A stretch of DNA of 45,872 bases from Hydrotalea sp. (GCA_030054115.1 JASGCL010000006.1:6165-52036); one strand, 5' to 3'. Numbered from the stretch's first letter, positions 1 to 8,029 are shown. The notes: generated from the letters alone by a model not told the origin. Numbers and translations: made by a program.

Positions 1-55
1 CACTGCGTTACTTGAGGGCAATTTATTCTGCCCTATCACTGCGTTACTTGAGGGC
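1..55 (-). repeat. Two inverted copies of the 26-bp GCCCT...AGGGC intergenic repeat
   Basis: Positions 30-55 carry a 26-bp unit that is the reverse complement of the units at 110-205, and 1-19 carry the end of another copy cut by the window edge. The unit starts and ends with an inverted GCCCT/AGGGC pair, so it can fold. Further copies lie at 33193-33219 and 35370-35395, which makes it an interspersed family. No gene is seen in 1-286; 56-109 shows nothing recognisable. Confidence 0.75.
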
Positions 56-109
56 GATTTTCTTTTCAACATAATCGCGCTGTAGCAATTCCCATCGCCT
101 ATTTCAATC

Positions 110-205
110 GCCCTCAAGCAGCGAAGCGGTAGGGCAACATATATGCCCTCAAGCAGCGTAGCGGTAGGGCAACATATATGTCCTCAAACAGCGGAGCGGT
201 AGGGC
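110..205 (+). repeat. Three direct copies of the 26-bp repeat at a 35-bp period
   Basis: Units at 110-135, 145-170 and 180-205 share the frame GCCCTCAAgCAGCGnAGCGG followed by TAGGGC. The first two spacers are nine bases, AACATATAT. The third unit has drifted at its left end (TCCTCAAACAGC). The regular 35-bp period suggests local tandem duplication of unit plus spacer. The unit base after AGCG varies (A, T, G) while the closing GCGGTAGGGC is constant. Function unknown; a hairpin or protein-binding role is inference only. Confidence 0.85.
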
Positions 206-286
206 GAATATAAATGTCATGTTATTTCTGGCGGCTAAGTATTTCCCCTTTGCTTCGCTGGCAAGTTCTGTTAAAAGAAAGCTCTA

Positions 287-1141
287 ATGACCCTGATTGT
301 TATTTTATTATCGCTCGGCGTTATGTCGGGCTTCCTCGCCGGTTTGTTCGGCATCGGCGGCAGTATGATTATGGTGCCGTTTTTGGTGCCGCTGTTCGAC
401 CATATGAATTTGTTCGGCGACAGCACCATCAAATTCGCCATTGCCTCCGCCATGGCGGTGGTGTGTTTTACATCATTGTCGTCGATGCGCGCCCACCACG
501 CGCGTGGCGCCATCAATTGGCGGTTGGCGGCCATTTTTACAATTGGTATTTTACCCGGCGGGTTGTTGGCCAGCCTGGGGGTTTTTGGTTTTTTAAAATC
601 CAGCTGGCTTTATTTTTTATTTGGCGGCTTGGTGATTTTGTCCGGTTTGCAAATGTGGCGCGGCCACCATGCAAAACCCATTGGCAAAAAATTTAACCCC
701 AAAGACACCCTAACATTGTTACCGACCAGCCCATGGTTGGTTGCGTTTGGCGTGGTGGTTGGTTTTTTGTCGGGGTTGGTGGGGGCCGGCGGCGGTTTTT
801 TAATGGTGCCGTTTCAAACCCATTTTGGCATTCCGGTCAACCGCGCGGTTGCCAATTCGTCGGCCACCGGTTTCCCCATCGCGGCGGTTAACAGCATCGG
901 GTTTTTGCTCGCCGACAATGGTGGCCTGAGCGGCGGCATGGGGGGCGGCGTGGGCCTGTTGCAAACCATTGGTTTCGTCCATTGGCCTACAGTTTTTATT
1001 ATCGCCATGACATCGGTTTTATTTGCACCGCTTGGCGCGTGGTTGGCGCACAGCCTGCCGCTTCGCACCCTGCGCCGCGTGTTTTCGATATTTCTTTTTC
1101 TCATGGCCGGCTACATGCTGTGGCGCGGCTATCAATTATAA
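287..1141 (+). CDS. TauE/SafE family anion exporter
   Basis: A 284-residue polytopic inner-membrane protein of the TauE/SafE (DUF81) family, whose members are permeases thought to move sulfite, sulfonates or other small organic anions. The protein has two related halves. Each opens with a glycine-rich membrane segment, GFLAGLFGIGGSMIMVPF near residues 15-32 and GFLSGLVGAGGGFLMVPF near residues 164-181, the internal repeat typical of the family. Hydrophobic segments continue to the C-terminus. Length fits the family. It is followed 18 bp later by the convergent fmt gene. The substrate cannot be read from the sequence or the neighbours. The ATG at 287 has only a weak purine-rich leader. Confidence 0.88.
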   Translation: MTLIVILLSLGVMSGFLAGLFGIGGSMIMVPFLVPLFDHMNLFGDSTIKFAIASAMAVVCFTSLSSMRAHHARGAINWRLAAIFTIGILPGGLLASLGVFGFLKSSWLYFLFGGLVILSGLQMWRGHHAKPIGKKFNPKDTLTLLPTSPWLVAFGVVVGFLSGLVGAGGGFLMVPFQTHFGIPVNRAVANSSATGFPIAAVNSIGFLLADNGGLSGGMGGGVGLLQTIGFVHWPTVFIIAMTSVLFAPLGAWLAHSLPLRTLRRVFSIFLFLMAGYMLWRGYQL

Positions 1142-1159
1142 ATAATTTTTGTGAAGTGG

Positions 1160-2110
1160 TTATTGCCGCCGACCACGCCACCAATCGGCGGCGGCCATGG
1201 CGTTTTTGTTTTCCGGCTTAACGGTTAATAATTCCATCGCGCCGCCATGGCATGGCAACAGCACCCGCCCGTCGGCAAAAAAAATATCTTTTGCGTCATC
1301 ATCGCCATCATGTTTTCTTGCTGACAAAATTTGCAATCTCTTACCGCCATCGCCTTTTTCGCTCGGCAATAACAAAAATGCCTTGGGGTAGTAGCCACGA
1401 ATTTTTCGGTCGATGGCAATATTGGCTTCCTCCGTCGGGTGCAATTGATAATCGCTGGTTTTTATTTTTTGGCTATAGGTTACCCGTTGCGATTCCTGCG
1501 GCTGTAACGAAAATTCCCCCGCCAATAATATTGGCAATTGGTCGCGCAACATCGCCAGCGACAGGTTCAATAATTTTTGGCTTAGGGATTCGCGGTTGTC
1601 GTCATCGGCCACCGCTATTTGTTGCGCGGCGATAATATCGCCGGCGTCCATCGCCGCTGTCATTTTTATTAATGTCACGCCGGTTACGGCGTCGCCCGCC
1701 AACAATGCCGATTCTATCGGCGTCGCGCCGCGATGGCGCGGCAACAACGACGGGTGAATGTTCACCGCCATGATGCGGGGCACCGACAACACCGCCGCCG
1801 GCAATAACAGGCCATAGGCAACGACGATAATCAAATCGGGTTGCAACGCTGACAGCCATTGAACCTCGGCCTCATCAAATCTTTCGGGGGTGCGTATCGG
1901 GTGATTTTTTGCGCCCGCTATTTCCATAACAAATTCATGCACCGGCGTTTTTTCAATATTTTTGCCGCGATGTTTCGGCTTGGGCGGCTGGGTGTAAACC
2001 GCCACCAATTCGGCCTTGCCATCGGCAAAAAAATCATACAGATCGCGTAATGTTGCGGCGGCAAAGGGGCTTGACCCCATAAAAACAATTTTTTTCTTAT
2101 CGCTTGCCAT
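1160..2110 (-). CDS. fmt: Methionyl-tRNA formyltransferase
   Basis: Transfers a formyl group from 10-formyltetrahydrofolate to methionyl-tRNA(fMet), making the initiator tRNA. The 316-residue protein has the N-terminal hydrolase-fold start (VFMGSSPFAA, residues 9-18) and the family signature NIHPSLLPRHRGATPIE at 117-133. The catalytic triad of the family (Asn106, His108 and Asp144 in E. coli) matches N117, H119 and D155 with the same spacing. The C-terminal OB-fold region, about residue 215 onward, is present, so the gene looks complete. Unlike in many bacteria, no def gene is adjacent. It lies downstream of rpsU on the same strand, with a likely terminator in between. Confidence 0.95.
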   Translation of the reverse strand: MASDKKKIVFMGSSPFAAATLRDLYDFFADGKAELVAVYTQPPKPKHRGKNIEKTPVHEFVMEIAGAKNHPIRTPERFDEAEVQWLSALQPDLIIVVAYGLLLPAAVLSVPRIMAVNIHPSLLPRHRGATPIESALLAGDAVTGVTLIKMTAAMDAGDIIAAQQIAVADDDNRESLSQKLLNLSLAMLRDQLPILLAGEFSLQPQESQRVTYSQKIKTSDYQLHPTEEANIAIDRKIRGYYPKAFLLLPSEKGDGGKRLQILSARKHDGDDDAKDIFFADGRVLLPCHGGAMELLTVKPENKNAMAAADWWRGRRQ

Positions 2111-2173
2111 CTTGTTGCCCTATTATTTATTTACTTATTTTTTTTTGCGATGTTGCCCTAGGCATCATCTTAC

Positions 2174-2204
2174 GCTTGGCCACCATACCATCATACCGCC
2201 AAGC
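2174..2204. other. Inverted repeat between rpsU and fmt
   Basis: A perfect 7-bp inverted repeat, GCTTGGC at 2174-2180 and GCCAAGC at 2198-2204, is separated by 17 bases. It lies just downstream, in the rpsU direction, of the stronger terminator candidate at 2205-2226. It may add to an RNA structure in the fmt leader. No known riboswitch is recognised. Confidence 0.4.
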
Positions 2205-2226
2205 AAAAAAGGGGGCAAAAACCCCA
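2205..2226 (-). terminator. Probable intrinsic terminator after rpsU
   Basis: Read on the minus strand, a GGGG-TTTTTG-CCCC hairpin is followed by a run of six T residues, about 45 bp after the rpsU stop. The stem is short (four to five G:C pairs) but the T tract is strong. It would separate rpsU transcripts from fmt. Confidence 0.5.
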
Positions 2227-2271
2227 GCCAGCAATGGCTATATTTAAAATCAACCCCGCAAGGCCAGCAAA

Positions 2272-2469
2272 TTAATTATTAAAGAATTTTTTCCGTTGTA
2301 AACGGCGGGCACGGCGAACGGCCTCGGTGCCTTCGCGCTTCTTTTTTTCAGACGGCTTTTCATAATAACGCCGTTGTTTGCTTTCGCGAAAAATCCCCTC
2401 GCGCACCAGTTTCCTTTTCAAGACACGGATGGCTTGGTCGACATTGTTTTCGCGCACGTTTATTCTCAT
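2272..2469 (-). CDS. rpsU: 30S ribosomal protein S21
   Basis: A small basic protein of the 30S subunit that helps initiation by favouring 16S rRNA pairing with mRNA. I place the start at the ATG that gives [20 protein letters not shown], the standard S21 N-terminus, so the product has 65 residues. Upstream in-frame codons would add 16 residues that the family lacks. The middle and C-terminal part ([20 protein letters not shown], then Lys/Arg-rich) matches S21. It stands alone, as S21 genes in alphaproteobacteria usually do, and is followed by a likely terminator. Confidence 0.95.
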   Translation of the reverse strand: MRINVRENNVDQAIRVLKRKLVREGIFRESKQRRYYEKPSEKKKREGTEAVRRARRLQRKKFFNN

Positions 2470-2558
2470 GGCATCTGCGTAGCAATTTTTAACCAAGATA
2501 GCAAGCCCTATCCCCAAAAAATATGCCTAAAAAAAACCGCCCCCCTAAAAACGCGCCC

Positions 2559-4310
2559 TTAAAAAGACGCCATGGTGCCCACCGTGATGGTGGCGCGGTT
2601 AAAATAACCATTGGTTTGATTATGCAAATAACCGGCGGCGTCATAACGCGGGAATTCAACATCGCCGCTGATGCCCATCGCTTGGCTATAAATAAAAAAA
2701 TTGCTCGACAGGGCGAAGGTAACACCGCCGGTCCAGATATTGGAACTGGCGGCCTGCGTTAAAAAACGCGCCGCCATGCAAGATTGCGTGTTGCAAACCC
2801 CGTAACCATAACCGCCATAGATGCTTAAAAATGCCAAGGGGCGAAGCGACAGCCCGACCGAGAACAAATTGCCATAAAGTTTGTTCCAACCCATGCCGGC
2901 CGAGATATTAAAAAAATCCCCCATTTTGTTTGTGTTTTTATCGCCGTTATCGCGGAATTGATTCTCGCCGCTGTCGGCATTGCCGTAACGCAAATCGTAA
3001 TTAACCCCGGAAAAAATATTTTCCAAACTGCGGGTGATGTTCAACGGGTTGTAACCAAATTTAAAACCAATTTGATATGCCTCCTGGTTGCTCAGGCCAA
3101 AGCTCCCCGCGCCACGCGTTATATTGGCGTAACCCAAACTTGTGCCCGCGCTGGTCGGGTCGCCATAGGTGATGTAGTTTTGATAGGCGGCCAGGGCGGT
3201 CTGCTGTGCCTGGGCTTGGGTAATGCCGGGAACCCTACTAATGGCGTCGTTCGTCACGTCATTGATAAATTTTGTTCTTAGCGCGCCGTTAAGTGTGTTA
3301 AAAAATTGGTTATTCTGATTGCTATATTCTGGCAACACCTCGGCATATTCATAACCGCCGGTTATATCGAACAAAAATTGGTGGTTGATGGTTTTTGCAT
3401 TCAGGTGATAACTTAATGCGACATCAACCTCGTTCTGGTGGGTTTTGGGGTTGTTGCCAGCCCAATTATTTTGCGACCAAAAAACCGCTTGCGGGGCATA
3501 GCTAACCGCGGCCGACAGGCCATAAACCGACGGGGTTTGATAGGCAACCTTCGCGCTGGTATCAAAATTATCGGCCGATGACCGGCCATAGCCCTCAACA
3601 ATATCATTATTTAAAACACCGCCGGCGGTGCTTTTGCCGCTAAACCATTGCCAATTTTTTATCGCACCGGGCGGCAAAATGCTCGAACCATCAATCGCGT
3701 AACGCGTCAACACGCCAAAATCCTTACCCAATGATATGATGCCAAATGGCAAATGGCCGGTCGCTGTCCATGCGCCCGCGCCCAAATAAATATAGGCGCG
3801 TTGCAATTCAAAATTGGGGAACGAAAAAAATACCAATTGCCCGCCGTAAATAATTTCATAACTGATGGTGCGGGCAACCGGGTTGAAATCGTTTTTCTCG
3901 CCATCCACCACCAGGCGGAGCAGGTTGCCCCTGCCCGATGGGCTTAATGGGAAAGACAAATAATTGCCACCACCCGCGCCAAGCACCGCGCTATATTCCG
4001 TGTTAATATCGCCGCCGACCCTTGCCACCACATTATTGCCCGGCAATAATTGCCGCGACGCCCCAAACATGGCAGATGGCGGAAAGACAAATCGTTTTTG
4101 CACCACCGTGCGGGTTACGGCCGGCGTGGCGGGTGGCGCGGGCGACGCGACTTGCGACGACGTTTGCCCCAGCGCAAGAACAGGGGTTGCCAACAACAGG
4201 CCGAGCAATAACCCACCCCGCAACAAATAACGGCGCAAACAATTGGTCAAGTCGGTTTTAAAACAGCGTAGATAATAAGTTATTATTCGATAATCTACAG
4301 TTCGGGGCAT
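2559..4310 (-). CDS. Large outer-membrane porin-like beta-barrel protein
   Basis: A 583-residue protein predicted to be exported and to form an outer-membrane beta-barrel. After about 26 residues there is a hydrophobic stretch, RGGLLLGLLLATPVLALG, with a signal-peptide pattern, then a Pro/Thr/Ala-rich linker. The body has alternating hydrophobic and polar short strands rich in Gly, Tyr and Asn, and the chain ends in Phe (TVGTMASF), the usual barrel-assembly signal. I do not recognise a specific family. The N-terminus before the signal segment is long for a signal peptide, so the true start may be downstream at a non-ATG codon; no Shine-Dalgarno site decides it. The upstream neighbour on the same strand is an ArsR-type regulator, which could control it (inference). 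Confidence 0.75.
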   Translation of the reverse strand: MPRTVDYRIITYYLRCFKTDLTNCLRRYLLRGGLLLGLLLATPVLALGQTSSQVASPAPPATPAVTRTVVQKRFVFPPSAMFGASRQLLPGNNVVARVGGDINTEYSAVLGAGGGNYLSFPLSPSGRGNLLRLVVDGEKNDFNPVARTISYEIIYGGQLVFFSFPNFELQRAYIYLGAGAWTATGHLPFGIISLGKDFGVLTRYAIDGSSILPPGAIKNWQWFSGKSTAGGVLNNDIVEGYGRSSADNFDTSAKVAYQTPSVYGLSAAVSYAPQAVFWSQNNWAGNNPKTHQNEVDVALSYHLNAKTINHQFLFDITGGYEYAEVLPEYSNQNNQFFNTLNGALRTKFINDVTNDAISRVPGITQAQAQQTALAAYQNYITYGDPTSAGTSLGYANITRGAGSFGLSNQEAYQIGFKFGYNPLNITRSLENIFSGVNYDLRYGNADSGENQFRDNGDKNTNKMGDFFNISAGMGWNKLYGNLFSVGLSLRPLAFLSIYGGYGYGVCNTQSCMAARFLTQAASSNIWTGGVTFALSSNFFIYSQAMGISGDVEFPRYDAAGYLHNQTNGYFNRATITVGTMASF

Positions 4311-4417
4311 GATAAGAAAACAATTATAAACAACAAAAATACTACTTTACAATCTATAAGGGATATATTTTTAAAAATCAATGATTATTATATAAAAATC
4401 ACTGCCACACGGCGCGT

Positions 4418-4437
4418 CGAATTCATAACGAATTCAT
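4418..4437. promoter_or_regulatory. Direct repeat CGAATTCAT with 11-bp period, possible operator
   Basis: CGAATTCAT occurs at 4418-4426 and again at 4429-4437, one helical turn apart, in the AT-rich gap between the arsR-type gene and the porin-like gene. Such spacing is common for regulator sites. It is only a candidate; no known consensus is matched. Confidence 0.3.
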
Positions 4438-4468
4438 GGCAGTCAAGCACCCTCTCGCAACGGCAAGG

Positions 4469-4930
4469 TTATTTTTTTATATTATCCTTGTTTGTCGGCT
4501 TGCTTGCCACGTCGTTCGGGTTGATGATGGCCTCGCTCAAACGGCGCGCAACACGAAACCGAATATCGGTCGCGCCAAAAAATTCCTTCATCAAAAATCT
4601 AATGGCTTGCTCGACCAAATGAAATTCGATGCAATAGATTTTCTCCCGACCTTTTTTGCGCATCTTCACCAAGCCCGATGCTTCCAACGCCCGCAAATGA
4701 AATGATAAAGTATTGGCGGGTATCGCCAGGCTTGCCGCCAAGGCGGTGGGGGTTAGGCCCAATGTCTCGCGCGCGGCCAGTGCCATCAATAACCGCAGGC
4801 GGGTTTCTTGGCTCATGGCCGAAAAAACCCCCGCCCATTTATTAATGGCGTCGGTTGCGTTATTTATGTCTTTGGGCATTATGTCTTTGGGCATGGTGGC
4901 ATGGATAAAAAATTGCAATAACCATTCCAT
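4469..4930 (-). CDS. ArsR/SmtB-type winged-helix transcriptional regulator
   Basis: A 153-residue DNA-binding protein of the ArsR/SmtB type. The core runs from about residue 32: WAGVFSAMSQETRLRLLMAL, then the helix-turn-helix LTPTALAASLAIPANTLSFH, then the wing (KMRKKGREKIYCIE). The ELCVCDL metal site of classical ArsR proteins is absent, so metal sensing is not supported. The ATG at 4930 is chosen because AAAGG lies eight bases before it. Two further in-frame ATGs come from a perfect 15-bp tandem duplication (4865-4894) that encodes MPKDI twice. It is divergent from the YnjB-like gene and upstream of a porin-like gene, both plausible targets. Confidence 0.88.
   Translation of the reverse strand: MEWLLQFFIHATMPKDIMPKDINNATDAINKWAGVFSAMSQETRLRLLMALAARETLGLTPTALAASLAIPANTLSFHLRALEASGLVKMRKKGREKIYCIEFHLVEQAIRFLMKEFFGATDIRFRVARRLSEAIINPNDVASKPTNKDNIKK
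4865..4894 (-). repeat. 15-bp perfect tandem duplication in the arsR-type coding start
   Basis: TATGTCTTTGGGCAT occurs twice with no gap, at 4865-4879 and 4880-4894. On the coding strand each copy contains an in-frame ATG and encodes MPKDI. It looks like a recent slippage event near the N-terminus, ahead of the conserved domain. Confidence 0.9.
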
Positions 4931-4938
4931 CGCCATAA

Positions 4939-4943
4939 CCTTT
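4939..4943 (-). promoter_or_regulatory. Shine-Dalgarno site that fixes the arsR-type start
   Basis: AAAGG on the minus strand sits eight bases before the ATG at 4930. It would be only two bases from the alternative ATG at 4936, so 4930 is preferred. Confidence 0.5.
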
Positions 4944-5012
4944 CATGACAATAATGCCTATCCAACATTATTCCGCTTGCCAGTTATGGAGGGGTTTGCT
5001 AAGTTCGCGCAA

Positions 5013-6245
5013 ATGTTGAAAAGATTTTTATCATCACGCGCCCTACATCTTGCCGCAAGTTTTACCTTGGGCGTCATGTTATTACTCGGGGCGCACCGCG
5101 CCGCCGCCGATTCCACCCCCACCAATTTTAACGACATCACGCAACGCGCCCGTGGCCAGGTGGTTTATTTCTATGCCTGGGGCGGGTCAGAACTTTACAA
5201 CAATTATATTTCTTGGGCGGCGGGTGAGACCTTTCGCCTTTATGGCGTGCGCGTGAAGCAGGTTCGCCTGACCGATACCGCCGTGGTGGTCAACCAAATT
5301 TTAAGCGATAAACAGGCCGGTAACAATACCGCCGGCACCGCCGACGTGGTTTGGATAAACGGCAATAATTTTAAAATAATGAAGGATAAGGATTTGCTTT
5401 ACGGCCCATTCATCAATCGCCTGCCCAATTATAAATGGTTGGCGGTCGCCAACCACCCGGAATTGCTCCGCGATTTCACCATAGCGGTCGATGGGTTGGA
5501 AATGCCATGGGGTCGCGCCTATTTCGTTTTTGTCAACGATGCGGCCACCACCCCCACCCCACCGCGCAGTGCCATTGAATTGTTGCAATTTGCCAAACAA
5601 AACCCGGGGCAAGTTTCCTATCCCGCGCCGCCCGATTTTACCGGCGTGGCATTTTTGAAGCAATTAATGCTCGACCTTGGCAACCCGCGCGATTTTCAAC
5701 TAGCCTTCAAAGACGACAATTATGCCCGCCAAAAAACCAAGGCCTTGTGGGCTTACCTTGACGCCCTGCATCCTTACCTGTGGCAACAGGGCAAGAATTT
5801 CCCGAAAAACGAATCGGACATGTTAAAAATGTTTGCCAGCAAAACCTTGCTCTTAAGTTTTTCCTACAACGCTGGTGTTGCCTCGGCGGCGATAAAGCAA
5901 AAATTGGTGCCGCCGTCGGTGCAAACCTACGCCTGGCAACGCGGCATTTTGGGCAACCAACATTACCTCGCCATCCCCTTTAATGCCCCGCATAAGGAAG
6001 GGGCGATGGTGTTTATCAATTTCTTGCTGTCGCCGGTGGCGCAGGGTAAAAAAACCAACCCCGATTTTTGGGGTGAACCATCGGTGTTGGATATTGCCAA
6101 GCTCGATGCCGCCGCCCGCCAGGATTTTCTGACCAACGCCGGCAAAAACCCGGTGCCACCAATTGCCGCCACCATTTTGCCGGAGCCTAACCCCGCCTGG
6201 ACCAGCTTCCTTGAACAGGAATGGAAAAGACGCTATTATAAATAA
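5013..6245 (+). CDS. YnjB-like periplasmic ABC-transporter solute-binding protein
   Basis: A 410-residue extracellular solute-binding protein resembling E. coli YnjB. Starting at 5013, a signal peptide (MLKRFLSSRALHLAASFTLG, ending near AHRAAADS) is followed by the binding-protein body. YnjB-like features include YFYAWGGSELYNNYISWA near residues 52-69, ADVVWINGNNFKIMKDKDLL near residues 110-129, and the late segment HYLAIPFNAPHKEGAMVFIN followed by FLLSPVAQGKK. An in-frame ATG at 4986 would add nine residues; the GGAGGGG at 4988-4994 is far from 5013 but cannot serve 4986. Codons upstream of that are antisense to the arsR-type gene. No permease or ATPase gene is nearby, so it is an orphan binding protein here. 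The ligand is unknown. Confidence 0.85.
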   Translation: MLKRFLSSRALHLAASFTLGVMLLLGAHRAAADSTPTNFNDITQRARGQVVYFYAWGGSELYNNYISWAAGETFRLYGVRVKQVRLTDTAVVVNQILSDKQAGNNTAGTADVVWINGNNFKIMKDKDLLYGPFINRLPNYKWLAVANHPELLRDFTIAVDGLEMPWGRAYFVFVNDAATTPTPPRSAIELLQFAKQNPGQVSYPAPPDFTGVAFLKQLMLDLGNPRDFQLAFKDDNYARQKTKALWAYLDALHPYLWQQGKNFPKNESDMLKMFASKTLLLSFSYNAGVASAAIKQKLVPPSVQTYAWQRGILGNQHYLAIPFNAPHKEGAMVFINFLLSPVAQGKKTNPDFWGEPSVLDIAKLDAAARQDFLTNAGKNPVPPIAATILPEPNPAWTSFLEQEWKRRYYK

Positions 6246-6281
6246 TGGCGCGCATTATATTAAAAAAAATCATCACAACAA

Positions 6282-6845
6282 ATGACACCCGATAATTTGG
6301 TGTTGCTGGCAAAAATTGGCCGCGCCCACGGGTTGCGCGGCGAATGTTACCTGCAAAGCCACACCACCCCGGCGGAGGCTGTTTTTGCCCTGCGCCCGTT
6401 GCAAACCAAAAACGGCACCGAATTGGTGGTCGAAAAATGGCGACCAACCAATAATGGTTTTTTGGTGCTGTGGCGCGGCGCGGCCGACCGCAACGCGGCC
6501 AGCCGCCTGACCAACCAAGAGGTTTTTATCAAACGCCAATTTTTACCCGCGACGGCCGCCAATCAACATTACCAACATGACCTGGTGGGTTTTGCCGTGG
6601 TGGCCACGCCCATTGCGCCCGACGATAAAAACAAAACAGCATCAACCGCCGAACCGCTTAGTCAAGTTTCAGCTGGCCAAACAATTGGCCAGGTTGTCGG
6701 CTTCACCAATTATGGCGCGGGTGATATCATGGTGATAAAGAACCATCAGGGTGAAGAGGTTTTTTTGCCGTGGCAGGCATCATCGATAATAAAAATAATC
6801 ACCGCCGAAAAGAAAATTATTGTTGCGCAAGAATTCTTATTATAG
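6282..6845 (+). CDS. rimM: Ribosome maturation factor RimM
   Basis: Assists assembly of the 30S head, binding ribosomal protein S19 during 16S rRNA processing. The 187-residue protein begins with the family motif LLAKIGRAHGLRGECYLQSH (residues 8-27). The N-terminal RimM domain is followed, after about residue 95, by a PRC-barrel half with GQVVGFTNYGAGDIMVIK and EVFLPW. Length is normal. In many proteobacteria rimM sits in rpsP-rimM-trmD-rplS; here it follows the YnjB-like gene by 36 bp and is alone. The gene ends 15 bp before the convergent rimI stop. Confidence 0.93.
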   Translation: MTPDNLVLLAKIGRAHGLRGECYLQSHTTPAEAVFALRPLQTKNGTELVVEKWRPTNNGFLVLWRGAADRNAASRLTNQEVFIKRQFLPATAANQHYQHDLVGFAVVATPIAPDDKNKTASTAEPLSQVSAGQTIGQVVGFTNYGAGDIMVIKNHQGEEVFLPWQASSIIKIITAEKKIIVAQEFLL

Positions 6846-6860
6846 AATTATTATTGTAAT

Positions 6861-7316
6861 TTATTTTTTTTCAAACATCAATAATTTGGCGGCGCGGGCA
6901 ATATCACGGCCATCATGCTGTGCCGCGCGATAATAATTGGGCCGCACCGCAACCTCACCAAAGCCCATTTTTTGATAAAGCGACAGGGCGGGGTGGTTAT
7001 CGGTTGCAACCTCCAACCACAATTTACCGCCTTGCGGCAAAAACCCCAACAGCGCGGTTACGATATGGCTGGCATAACCCCGCGCGCGATGGTCGGGGTG
7101 CGTCGCCAGGGTCAGCACGTCGGCGACATCGCCCACCATTTGTAACAAGGCAAAGGATAAAATCTTTCCGCCATCATGCGCCGCCAAGCCAAGCACCGCC
7201 GGATTTTTTAATTGTTGCGACAAAAAATTGGCCGACCATACATCGTCTCCACGGAAGCATGCCCCATGCAACGCCGCCAAATCATTGGCCAACCACGGGT
7301 TACAAAACAGCAACAT
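6861..7316 (-). CDS. rimI: GNAT acetyltransferase, RimI type
   Basis: A 151-residue GCN5-related N-acetyltransferase, most like RimI, which acetylates the N-terminal alanine of ribosomal protein S18. The acetyl-CoA loop is visible as LATHPDHRARGYASHIVTAL (about residues 70-89), and the C-terminal part has SLYQKMGFGEVAVRPNYY (about 110-127), a characteristic RimI ending. It follows tsaB by two bases on the same strand, the classical tsaB-rimI pairing, which supports the assignment. It closes the long minus-strand gene run. The exact substrate cannot be proved from sequence. Confidence 0.88.
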   Translation of the reverse strand: MLLFCNPWLANDLAALHGACFRGDDVWSANFLSQQLKNPAVLGLAAHDGGKILSFALLQMVGDVADVLTLATHPDHRARGYASHIVTALLGFLPQGGKLWLEVATDNHPALSLYQKMGFGEVAVRPNYYRAAQHDGRDIARAAKLLMFEKK

Positions 7317-7318
7317 GT

Positions 7319-8029
7319 TTATTTTATTTTTTGATTATCGCTCGGCCTTGGCAATGCCCGCGCATCGGGGTTGCGTGCATAAATCGGCATGATATGGTCG
7401 GTGATAAAATCCTGTCCATTATATTGTTGCAGGGCGGGCAATAATCGCGCAAAATCCACGTCGCCCGTAACCACCTCATCATCGGGGTGGGTTTTCAACA
7501 ATTCATCGCGCCGCGCCATCATCGGCTGTGGCATGATGGGCGCAATTTTTTTATCAGCAACATGCAATATAAAACGTTGATAAAAAATCTCATCGCGGCG
7601 GCTTTCGGCCAGCACCAAAAATTCTTTATCATCGCGATATTTTTTATCAGCAATATGCGTCAACAACATCGCCGGCAAACTGCCGATACCATGAATTTTT
7701 TTATCATCACCCGCCACGGAAAAATCCAAACCAAACCCCAAGCCAATCGCCGCCGCCACCGCCACGCGCAGGCCGGTGAATGACCCCGGCCCCAAGGTTA
7801 TAAAAATACCGCGCAGTGCGTTAAGTGGCCGTTGCGCATCATGCAATATTTTTTCAATCGCCGGCAATAATTCCTCGGCCTGGCCATGCACCATTTTTTG
7901 CCGTTCGGTCGCGATTGCGCCATCGTGTTGTGCCAAGGCCACCAACAATTGGTTGCCCGCCGTGTCAAAACACAATAATGGCTGTGGCAATGGCCATGAA
8001 AATGCCCGTGAAGAAAAATCGCCCGCCAT
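7319..8029 (-). CDS. tsaB: tRNA threonylcarbamoyladenosine synthesis protein TsaB
   Basis: Partner of TsaD and TsaE in making N6-threonylcarbamoyladenosine at position 37 of ANN-decoding tRNAs. The 236-residue protein has the ASKHA-fold start LLCFDTAGNQLLVAL (about residues 17-31) and the conserved core GIFITLGPGSFTGLRVAVAA (about 73-92). I choose the ATG at 8029, whose A overlaps the last base of the pdxJ stop codon; the longer frame would run into pdxJ. It is followed at once by rimI. Coupled translation with pdxJ and rimI is likely. Confidence 0.93.
   Translation of the reverse strand: MAGDFSSRAFSWPLPQPLLCFDTAGNQLLVALAQHDGAIATERQKMVHGQAEELLPAIEKILHDAQRPLNALRGIFITLGPGSFTGLRVAVAAAIGLGFGLDFSVAGDDKKIHGIGSLPAMLLTHIADKKYRDDKEFLVLAESRRDEIFYQRFILHVADKKIAPIMPQPMMARRDELLKTHPDDEVVTGDVDFARLLPALQQYNGQDFITDHIMPIYARNPDARALPRPSDNQKIK

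Noticed and set aside
110-205. 35-bp period repeats taken as a CRISPR array
   Set aside because: The spacers are only nine bases and are the same between units.
4268-4298. GTAGAT/ATCTAC palindrome at the start of the porin-like gene
   Set aside because: Only six base pairs match outright, with a mismatched AT-rich centre; it also overlaps coding sequence, so it was not called as an operator.
4713-4985. N-terminal extension of the YnjB-like protein
   Set aside because: It is antisense to the arsR-type gene and would place the signal peptide about 100 residues inside the protein.
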